DNA of 5,532 bases, taken from Candidatus Solibacter sp. (GTDB lineage Bacteria; Acidobacteriota; Terriglobia; Bryobacterales; Bryobacteraceae). Shown here one piece after another: positions 1-5,086 of this stretch. The translations under genes were made by a program, and so were the position numbers. Within the stretch, counting starts at the first letter, position 1, and each line of letters begins with the position of its first letter. The stretch spans positions 1 through 5,532 of the forward strand of contig JAPKZC010001038.1 in the NCBI GenBank assembly GCA_026394025.1, written 5' to 3'. A model generated the notes under the pieces. The model saw only the letters and a list, made by a program, of their open reading frames with translations. It searched no databases and was not told the DNA's origin.

Positions 1-72
1 TCTGAGGATAATAATGGCGACCAGCACCAACGCCAGAATACCCGCGATTAGCTGCACTGTCCCTTGGGTCAT
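1..72 (-). CDS. Small single-helix membrane protein (5' part only)
   Basis: The minus strand reads ATG at 72-70 and stays open for 24 codons to the window edge, so only the N-terminus is visible. The peptide begins MTQGTVQLIAGILALVLV and continues AIIILR. After six mostly polar residues it is an almost unbroken hydrophobic stretch (about residues 7-23) ending in Arg, as expected for one membrane-spanning helix with a cytoplasmic basic tail. A CGGAG Shine-Dalgarno-like sequence lies about 9 nt upstream of the ATG. It is divergent from mreB with 157 bp between them. From memory, similar tiny membrane proteins occur beside mreB in Acidobacteria, but no function is known to me. It could be a chance ORF, but the helix, RBS and placement argue against that. 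Confidence 0.55.
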   Translation of the reverse strand, partial: MTQGTVQLIAGILALVLVAIIILR

Positions 73-229
73 GATTTAGCTCCGTGCGTCCGAATCGGAA
101 GTATAAAACAAATTCGGTGGCGGATGCCAGTATGCCGGACCGCGGCGGCGGTTGCCTGTGTTACCATTCAGGTGGACTTGGCTCCGGGCTTTGAGGCAGG
201 TCTCTCCGAAGCGAATCACCTTTATTTCG
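73..229. promoter_or_regulatory. Divergent intergenic region upstream of mreB and the small membrane gene
   Basis: This 157-bp spacer should carry the promoters of both divergent units. On the minus strand, TATACT (plus coordinates 100-105) is one base from the -10 consensus and lies about 28 bp upstream of the small gene's ATG, but I see no good -35 at 16-18 bp. Just downstream of that hexamer is a perfect 11-bp palindrome, TCCGAATCGGA (89-99), which could be an operator or chance. For mreB I find no clear sigma-70-type pair. The 30 nt before the mreB ATG lack a strong Shine-Dalgarno sequence, so the mreB start rests on protein conservation. An open frame from 152 reaches mreB in phase, but its extra 26 residues look non-conserved. 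Confidence 0.3.
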
Positions 230-1149
230 ATGAATTTACGCTCTTTATTCAGTCTGTTTTCTTCGGACCTCGCGATTGACCTGGGAACGGCCAATACGCT
301 GGTCTTTGCCAAAGGCAAGGGAATCGTTGTCAACGAACCCTCCATCGTCGCCATCAATAAGAACACTGGCGAGGTGGAAGCGGTTGGCAAGGAGGCGAAA
401 GAGATGCTGGGGCGCACCCCCGGCAACATCGTCGCCATCAAGCCCATGAAGGACGGTGTCATCGCCGACTTCAAAGTCACCGAGCGCATGCTGAACTACT
501 TCATTCAGAAGGCGCACGCGAGGTGCACCTCGTGGAACAGGCGATGGTGGCGGCCATCGGCGCTGGCCTGCCCATCACCGAACCCTCGGGCAACATGGTG
601 GTGGATATCGGGGGCGGCACTACCGACGTGGCCGTGATCTCGCTTTCCGGCATCGTCTACTCGCGCAGTGTGCGCGTGGCGGGCAACGAGATGGACGACG
701 CCGTCATGCAGTTCATGAAGCGTAAGTACAACCTGCTGATCGGCGAGCGCACCGCCGAAGCCATCAAAATGGAAGTCGGCTCGGCGTATCCCCTGGATAA
801 GCCGCTCACCATGGAGATCAAGGGGCGCAATCTGATTGAAGGGGTGCCGCGCACCATTTCCGTCAACGACACCGAAATCCGCGAAGCCCTGGGCGAGTGC
901 GTGGCCACCATCATCAACGCCATCCGCGTCGCCCTGGAGCGCACCCCGCCAGAGTTGAGCGCCGATATCAGCGACCGCGGGATCGTGCTCACCGGCGGAG
1001 GCGCCCTGCTCAAGAATCTGGATAAGCGCATTCGGGAGGAGACCGGATTGCCGGTGTCCATTGCGGACGATCCGCTGGCATCGGTGGTTCTCGGCACCGG
1101 CCGCATGCTCAGCGATTTCCGTCTGCTGCGCAAGATTTCGATAGACTAA
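230..1149 (+). pseudogene. mreB: Rod shape-determining protein MreB, with internal deletion and frameshift
   Basis: MreB is the bacterial actin homologue that forms membrane-bound filaments and organises lateral wall synthesis. The first frame (230-517) gives 96 typical residues: an N-terminal amphipathic MNLRSLFSLF, then the phosphate-1 motif DLGTANT at residues 17-23, ending FIQKAH. The rest continues in another frame from about 520 (EVHLVEQAMVAAIGAGLP), with the phosphate-2 motif DIGGGTTDVAVI (from 604), the adenosine motif GIVLTGGGALL (979-1011) and a normal C-terminus (LLRKISID) at a TAA. Between these, family members have about 36 residues, including the VPS.ITQVEKRAV segment thought to carry the catalytic Glu. 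Roughly 106 nt are therefore missing at about 517/518 and the frame is shifted. As written, the first frame runs on to 637 with nonsense, and the downstream part could start only at an internal GTG (523). Start 230 is chosen because MNLRSLF matches the family. It is first in the mreBCD operon, 17 bp before mreC. Identity is very sure; whether the lesion is real is not. Confidence 0.93.
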
Positions 1150-1166
1150 AGGCAAAGAAGGCGCCT

Positions 1167-2573
1167 GTGGAGTCGCTGCTCAACCGGTACCGCAATATCA
1201 CGGTGCTGCTGCTGGTCATCATGGCGCAGTTGGTGCTGCTTGCGGTTTCGGCGAAAAACGATCAGGACGTGCGCTTCATCCGCATCTGGACGGTAACCGC
1301 GGTAACCCCGGTGGCCCGCATCATCGAAGGGCTGCGCGGCGGCAGCACCGGCTTCCTGCACAACTACATCCTGCTGCACGATACCAACCAGGAAAACAAG
1401 CGGCTGCGCGCCGAACTGGACCGCATGAAGATGGAGAACGTGTTCCTCAAGAACGAGTTGAACACGTCGGACCGCGCCAAGGCGTTGCAGGTATTTCAGG
1501 AGCACACGCCGTCCAAGACGGTAGCGGCCACCATCATCGCCACCGGCGCCGGGTCGAACTCAAAAGTAGTGTTCGTAGACCGCGGAACGGTAGCGGGCGT
1601 CCAGCGCGGCATGGCGGTGGTCACGCCCGACGGCATCGTGGGCAAGGTGATCGCTGCATACCCCACCGCCAGCCAGGTTCTGCTGATTACGGATCCGGAC
1701 TTTGCGGCCGGCGTGGTCACCGAAAAGAACCAGGTACACGGCACCCTGAAAGGGCAAGGTACACCGCAGTGCAAGGTGGACTACGTCGCGTTCGAGGAGA
1801 AAGTGGAACCCGGCGAATGGGTCTACACCTCCGGCGACGACCGGATCTTCCCGCGCGGCTTCCGGGTTGGCACGGTCAAGGCAGTGCGGCCCGGGCAGCC
1901 ATTCAAGGAGATCCTGGTGGAGCCGAGCGGCATGCAGCGCGGGCTGGTGGAAGACGTGCTGATTCTGATCGAGGGCGTCCATCAGCGGATTCCGGACGCG
2001 CCACCGGGGATGCAGCCCATCTACATCGCGTCGCCGCCGCCGGGCGACGAGTCAAAGCCCGCCGCCCCACCGGCGGCGACAGGCTTGGGAACCGAGGCCG
2101 ATCGACTGCGCTCGCAATATCAGGCGCTCGGCGAGGAACAGAAGCACACGTACGGTGAGAACCCACCAGGCACCAAGCCCGTCGATTTCACCAGAATGGC
2201 GAACCCGGGAGCCGCCGGACAGGGGCCGGCGGCCGGCAAGAATCCGCCTGCAACGCCGGGCGCGCCGCCCGTTGCGGTTCCCGCCGCACCTGCGAAGACC
2301 GGAGCCGGAGACCCGGGGGCGGCGGCCGTCAAGAGTACCGTTCCACCAGTGGGCGCCGTCCCGGGTAATGGAGCCGGAAAAAACCCGGCTCCGCCGGGCG
2401 CGCCGCCCGTGGCGTCTCCCGCCGTACCCGCGAAAACCGGGACCGGGGACGCGGTGCCCGCGCCTCCCAAGAGCGCGCCTGCGCCCGGCGGCGCTCCGGT
2501 CAAGAACCCTCCCGATGCCGCGCGGCGGGTGAATCAGTCCGCCGGCGCACCACCGGGTGGGCAGGTCCGCTGA
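1167..2573 (+). CDS. mreC: Rod shape-determining protein MreC with long Pro/Ala/Gly-rich C-terminal tail
   Basis: MreC is a bitopic inner-membrane protein whose periplasmic part links MreB and MreD to PBP2 and RodA. The 468-residue product shows a short cytoplasmic N-terminus, one membrane helix (about residues 11-28), a coiled-coil segment (about 72-100, HDTNQENKRLRAELDRMKME onward) and the conserved two-domain beta core (about 115-270). The core includes VDRGTVAGVQRGMAVVTPDG, LLITDPDFAAGV and GDDRIFPRGFRVGTV. A normal MreC ends near residue 275-300. Here a tail of about 190 residues follows: first a mixed-charge patch (about 309-345, TEADRLRSQYQALGEEQKHTYG onward), then low-complexity Pro/Ala/Gly sequence with an internal repeat. 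GTG at 1167 is the start, with GAAGG about 8 nt upstream and 17 bp after the mreB stop. The stop overlaps the mreD start (TGATG). The core and coiled coil appear intact, unlike mreB. Confidence 0.95.
   Translation: MESLLNRYRNITVLLLVIMAQLVLLAVSAKNDQDVRFIRIWTVTAVTPVARIIEGLRGGSTGFLHNYILLHDTNQENKRLRAELDRMKMENVFLKNELNTSDRAKALQVFQEHTPSKTVAATIIATGAGSNSKVVFVDRGTVAGVQRGMAVVTPDGIVGKVIAAYPTASQVLLITDPDFAAGVVTEKNQVHGTLKGQGTPQCKVDYVAFEEKVEPGEWVYTSGDDRIFPRGFRVGTVKAVRPGQPFKEILVEPSGMQRGLVEDVLILIEGVHQRIPDAPPGMQPIYIASPPPGDESKPAAPPAATGLGTEADRLRSQYQALGEEQKHTYGENPPGTKPVDFTRMANPGAAGQGPAAGKNPPATPGAPPVAVPAAPAKTGAGDPGAAAVKSTVPPVGAVPGNGAGKNPAPPGAPPVASPAVPAKTGTGDAVPAPPKSAPAPGGAPVKNPPDAARRVNQSAGAPPGGQVR
2232..2474 (+). 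repeat. Imperfect duplicated 34-35-residue unit in the MreC tail
   Basis: Residues 356-390 of MreC (nt 2232-2336) and 403-436 (nt 2373-2474) align as two copies of one unit. Both share the frame AGKNP-x(2-4)-PGAPPVA-x-PA-x-PAKTG-x-GD ... KS. A third fragment, APVKNPPDAA, follows at about residues 443-452. The DNA copies share the run CCGGGCGCGCCGCCCGT (2267-2283 and 2394-2410). The unit is rich in Pro, Ala and Gly with regularly spaced Lys, and is presumably an extended, disordered periplasmic linker. This looks like a local duplication inside the gene, not a mobile repeat. Confidence 0.75.
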
Positions 2574-3106
2574 TGACCTACTCCGGCGAGCGGATCCTCC
2601 TTAGTAGCCAGCGCGAAGGCCAGGTTTCCCGGTTTCGTAAGTGGGTATTCCTGGTAGTGCCGCTGGTGGCCATCCTGTTCCAGGTTTACGTCCCCATGTT
2701 TTTCCCGTTCCTGAGTTTTCTGGAGATGCCGCTGCTGGTGGTGGTCTATTTCGCCATCATGCGGCGCAACCAGATCAGCGGGCTCACGGTGGGTGCGCTG
2801 GTCGGCCTGGCGCAGGATTCGCTTTCCAAGAATCCGCTGGGTATGTTCGGCATCGTGAAAACCCTGGTGGGGTACTTCGCCGCGTCCGTCGGCGTGCGCC
2901 TGGACGTGGAGCACGGTTTGATCCGCCTGCTGCTGGGGTTCTTCTTCTATCTCTTTCACCAATTCCTCTACTGGGTGATGTCGCGCGCGCTGCTGGCCCA
3001 GCAGATGACATTCGACTGGCAGCGCACCGCCGTACTGGCCGCACTCAATGCCGTAGTCGGCGTGGCTCTGTTTCACTTGCTGGACAAGTTGAGGGAACGG
3101 ACATGA
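2573..3106 (+). CDS. mreD: Rod shape-determining protein MreD
   Basis: MreD is the small polytopic membrane partner of MreC in the elongasome; its molecular role is not well defined. The 177-residue product has the usual length and hydrophobic pattern. After a 23-residue polar and basic N-terminus come hydrophobic segments at about 24-43, 45-63, 68-82, 88-109, 115-138 and 152-170, the last ending in the basic DKLRERT. The family-typical GLTVGALVGLAQDSLSKNPLG stretch (residues 70-90) contains the conserved Gly-x-x-x-Asp region and the turn before GMFGIVKTLVGYFAASVG. The ATG at 2573 overlaps the mreC stop (TGATG) and the stop overlaps the next start (ATGA, 3103-3106), so translation is coupled in a tight mreBCD operon. 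I see no lesion. Identity rests on position, length and topology, because MreD diverges strongly in sequence. Confidence 0.93.
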   Translation: MTYSGERILLSSQREGQVSRFRKWVFLVVPLVAILFQVYVPMFFPFLSFLEMPLLVVVYFAIMRRNQISGLTVGALVGLAQDSLSKNPLGMFGIVKTLVGYFAASVGVRLDVEHGLIRLLLGFFFYLFHQFLYWVMSRALLAQQMTFDWQRTAVLAALNAVVGVALFHLLDKLRERT

Positions 3107-3138
3107 CTGCATCGCCCGGGCATGCGCGGTGTGGATGA
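3091..3138 (+). pseudogene. Orphan start of the expected mrdA (PBP2) gene, truncated after 11 codons
   Basis: A good start signal follows mreD: GAGGGA at 3091-3096, six spacer bases, then ATG at 3103 overlapping the mreD stop (ATGA). The frame reads only MTASPGHARCG before TGA at 3136-3138. In most bacteria with a mreBCD cluster the next gene is mrdA, the PBP2 transpeptidase of the elongasome, often followed by rodA. No PBP2 sequence (membrane anchor, SxxK, SxN, KTG) appears in any frame of the 82 bp before the convergent M48 gene. I read this as the 5' end of mrdA joined to unrelated sequence. The alternative is a meaningless leader ORF at the operon end. The mrdA identity is inferred from gene order only, so no symbol is assigned. 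Confidence 0.35.
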
Positions 3139-3188
3139 AACCGATCTGGGCGACGAAGGGCGGGTCCAGGGGGTCCGCGCGACAAATA
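3107..3188. other. Convergent intergenic gap between the mre operon and the M48 protease
   Basis: These 82 bp lie between two converging genes, where a bidirectional terminator would be expected. I see no GC stem followed by a T-run on either strand. The only symmetry is a near-palindrome at 3109-3125, GCATcGCCCGGGCATGC, perfect apart from one bulged C; as a hairpin it has a six-base-pair or shorter uninterrupted stem and no T tract. A short direct repeat, GGGTCC, occurs at 3163-3168 and 3171-3176. No frame gives a recognisable protein. If a deletion join exists downstream of mreD, it should lie in this gap. Confidence 0.4.
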
Positions 3189-4109
3189 CTACTCGATCAG
3201 GTCGCGGCGGACAATCGGTTGTTGACGCTCATCCTGGGTCGCCCTCTTCCCCGCCCCCAGTGAGATCATGCGCTGGCGGATCGCCGTGTAGTCTGACGTG
3301 TTGACGACGTATTCCGCCTTCGCCGGCAAAATGCGGCCGATCTCCTCTTCCGTCTTATGGATGCGCGTAGCATCCATCGGGTGCGTCGAGAAGATGCGGG
3401 CCACCGTTCCGGGCCGCTTCCTCTCCAGCGACTCCAGTTTCTCGAAGATGCTGATCGCGCCGTTGGGGTCGTAGCCCGCCGCGTACAGATACTGCACGCC
3501 CAGGTAGTCCGCCTCCGACTCGTCCTTGCGGGTGAAGTGCAGGAATGCCGCGGGGAGGCCGACGTCGATGCCCTGCCGGATCACCGCGCCGCCGATGCCG
3601 CCGCCCAGAATCACTCCCACGGGAATGCCGGCGATCTTGGCGATCTGGGATTTCGTCGCCAGTCGCGTCATGTGCCGCGCCGCCACATGGGCGATCTCAT
3701 GGGCCATGGCCGCCGCCAGTTCGTCCTCTTCGTCGGCGATCTTGATCAGGGCCGTGTAAACGAAAACGTACCCGCCCGGCAGCGCGAAGGCGTTCGGCGA
3801 ATCGCCTTCGACCACCTGAAACGTGAACGGCACTTTGGCATCAGAGCTTCGAACCAGATTCTGGCCAATCCGGTTGATGTACTCGGAGATCAGTGGGTCT
3901 TCCACCACTTTGGCCTGCCGCTGGACTTCCTGCGCCAGTTGCTTGCCCAGCGCCATCTCTTTTTCCAGCGAGTACAAGTTGACGCCCTTACCGACATCGC
4001 GGTTGCCGATCTGTGCCGGATCGTCTCTCTTGTTCCGGCTGGAATCCTGGCCGAACGTAGGGCTGGCGACCAACACCAGCAGGCAGGGCAGCGCGCAGCG
4101 GAATCTCAT
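3189..4109 (-). CDS. Secreted M48-family zinc metalloprotease
   Basis: The 306-residue product is an M48 (Ste24/HtpX clan) peptidase of the exported BepA/YcaL/LoiP-like type, probably acting in the periplasm on misfolded or misassembled envelope proteins. The N-terminus is a signal peptide (MRFRCALPCLLVLVASPTFG, cleavage near Gly20) without a lipobox. The zinc site is HEIAH at residues 137-141, with the third ligand expected in ESEAD (197-201). A conserved THP (His243) matches the position where BepA has its regulatory histidine, from memory. A glycine-rich hydrophobic stretch (about 160-175) lies between the ligands. BepA itself has a C-terminal TPR domain; this protein ends soon after the protease core, so it is not a full BepA orthologue. 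The ATG at 4109 is favoured over upstream in-frame starts by a strong GAGGAG six bases away and by the signal peptide. It is convergent with mreD and divergent from the aminotransferase. No lesion is seen. Confidence 0.92.
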   Translation of the reverse strand: MRFRCALPCLLVLVASPTFGQDSSRNKRDDPAQIGNRDVGKGVNLYSLEKEMALGKQLAQEVQRQAKVVEDPLISEYINRIGQNLVRSSDAKVPFTFQVVEGDSPNAFALPGGYVFVYTALIKIADEEDELAAAMAHEIAHVAARHMTRLATKSQIAKIAGIPVGVILGGGIGGAVIRQGIDVGLPAAFLHFTRKDESEADYLGVQYLYAAGYDPNGAISIFEKLESLERKRPGTVARIFSTHPMDATRIHKTEEEIGRILPAKAEYVVNTSDYTAIRQRMISLGAGKRATQDERQQPIVRRDLIE

Positions 4110-4150
4110 CGACCGCTCCTCAAGGCCATTATTAACGTATTGTAGAGAGA
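4110..4150. promoter_or_regulatory. 41-bp divergent spacer with M48 ribosome binding site
   Basis: Only 41 bp separate the M48 start (4109, minus) from the aminotransferase ATG (4151, plus), so each promoter must overlap the opposite gene's start. On the minus strand GAGGAG (plus coordinates 4116-4121) is a strong Shine-Dalgarno sequence six bases from the M48 ATG. TACAAT (4139-4144) is a possible -10 for M48. A TTTACA further upstream, inside the aminotransferase gene, is 20 bp away, which is too far for a standard -35. For the plus strand only a weak AGAGAGA precedes the aminotransferase ATG. The spacer core, ATTATTAACGTATTGTA, is AT-rich in a GC-rich setting, as expected for promoter DNA. 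Confidence 0.4.
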
Positions 4151-5086
4151 ATGGGTAGTGAAATTGTAAAAAGTTCGGTCGCGGAACTGCCTCTCTGGCA
4201 GCGCTACGCCGACCAGTTCCCGGTTCGTGAGAACCTGCTCTATCTGAATCACGCGGCCGTCGCGCCGCTGCCGCGGCGCTGCGCCGACGCCCTGAAGCAT
4301 CTGGCCGACGATTGCCTCCGCTACGGCAGCCTCCACTATGACGAGTGGCTGGCCGCCTACGAAGGTCTCCGCGTAGCAGCCGCACGCCTGGTCAATGCCA
4401 CCCCCCGCGAGATCGCACTCGTCAAAAACACGTCCGAAGGCATCGCCACCCTGGCCCTCGGCCTGGACTGGCGGCCCGGCGACCGCATGGTGGGTTTCAA
4501 GGAGGAGTTTGCGATTCAGGGCCTTGGCGCATTTCCGCTCGATGTCCGGGCCTGCCACATCGACGCTTTGGCCGCCGACGGACACAAGTGGCTGCTCGGC
4601 CCTGAGGGCTGCGCCATCCTCTACATAAGTCAGGCGCTTCAGGAGCGCGTGGAGCCCGTCGAATTCGGTTGGACCAACGTCGCCGGCTACAATGACTACG
4701 GCTCCCGCGATATGACCCTGCGGCCGGATGCGGGCCGCTATGAATGCGGAACGCTAAATACCATTGGATGCTTTGGATTAAGAGCATCTATCGAGTTTTT
4801 ACTCGAAGCAGGGCCAGGAGAAATCGCCCCCGTTGTCCGAAATCTGGGCGACCGCATCGCAGCCGGCGTCCAAGCCAAGGGTTATGATCTCTTCCTGCAA
4901 CGCACCCCCCGCAACGCCGCCGGCATCGTAACCTTCCGTAAGCCCGGCGTGGACGCCGCCGAGACAGTGCGCCGCCTGCGCCGGCAGAACATCATCACCG
5001 CGGCGCGCGCCGGGTGGGTGCGTGCCTCCCCCCACTTTTATATCAGTCCGGGCGAGATCGACCGGCTGGTTGAGACCCTGCCGTGA
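4151..5086 (+). CDS. Class V PLP-dependent aminotransferase with internal in-frame deletion
   Basis: This fold-type I PLP enzyme resembles the cysteine desulfurase, kynureninase and isopenicillin-N-epimerase-like group; the substrate cannot be told. Visible signatures, in order: the N-terminal YLNHAAVAPLP (residues 31-41), the PLP-phosphate-binding KNTSEG (92-97), AIQGLGAFPLDV (121-132), the Schiff-base lysine in DGHKWLLGPEG (Lys146), the YECGTLNTIG loop (197-206) and the C-terminal RASPHFYISPGEIDRLVETL. At 311 residues it is shorter than the usual 370-390. The gap is between EEF (118-120) and AIQG. Relatives carry an estimated 60-75 residues there, including the Asp of the VDAxQ motif that pairs with the PLP ring nitrogen. 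The frame survives but the product is probably inactive. ATG 4151 has only a weak RBS. The stop overlaps the next gene's GTG, which suggests coupling. Around 4751-4810 the base composition drops to about 38% GC. Confidence 0.88.
   Translation: MGSEIVKSSVAELPLWQRYADQFPVRENLLYLNHAAVAPLPRRCADALKHLADDCLRYGSLHYDEWLAAYEGLRVAAARLVNATPREIALVKNTSEGIATLALGLDWRPGDRMVGFKEEFAIQGLGAFPLDVRACHIDALAADGHKWLLGPEGCAILYISQALQERVEPVEFGWTNVAGYNDYGSRDMTLRPDAGRYECGTLNTIGCFGLRASIEFLLEAGPGEIAPVVRNLGDRIAAGVQAKGYDLFLQRTPRNAAGIVTFRKPGVDAAETVRRLRRQNIITAARAGWVRASPHFYISPGEIDRLVETLP

Noticed and set aside
514..530. Programmed frameshift joining the two mreB frames
   Set aside because: No slippery heptamer is present, and a frameshift alone would not explain the roughly 36 conserved residues missing at the same point.
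505..1155. Long minus-strand open frame (216 codons) opposite mreB
   Set aside because: It is the antisense shadow of a GC-rich conserved gene; its His/Gly/Asp-rich product resembles no family and mreB explains the region.
2155..2532. Arg/Pro-rich open frame overlapping the MreC tail
   Set aside because: Alternate-frame shadow of the low-complexity GC-rich repeat. The MreC frame continues to a stop that overlaps mreD.
2534..3112. Minus-strand open frame of 192 codons opposite mreD
   Set aside because: Gln/His-rich antisense of a membrane protein, with no RBS or recognisable motif; mreD is clearly the coding strand.
3109..3125. Near-palindrome as a rho-independent terminator
   Set aside because: The stem is short, has a bulge and little loop, and no T-run follows on either strand.
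3122..3304. Plus-strand 60-codon open frame after mreD
   Set aside because: No recognisable PBP2 or other motif, and most of it overlaps the antisense of the M48 C-terminus.
3357..4145. Plus-strand open frame of 262 codons opposite the M48 gene
   Set aside because: It mirrors the M48 coding sequence. The minus-strand product has the signal peptide, HEIAH and ESEAD motifs, so this frame is a shadow.
4110..4385. N-terminal extension of the M48 protein by 92 residues in the same frame
   Set aside because: The extension is Arg/Ala-rich antisense of the aminotransferase. A signal peptide and a strong GAGGAG place the real start at 4109.
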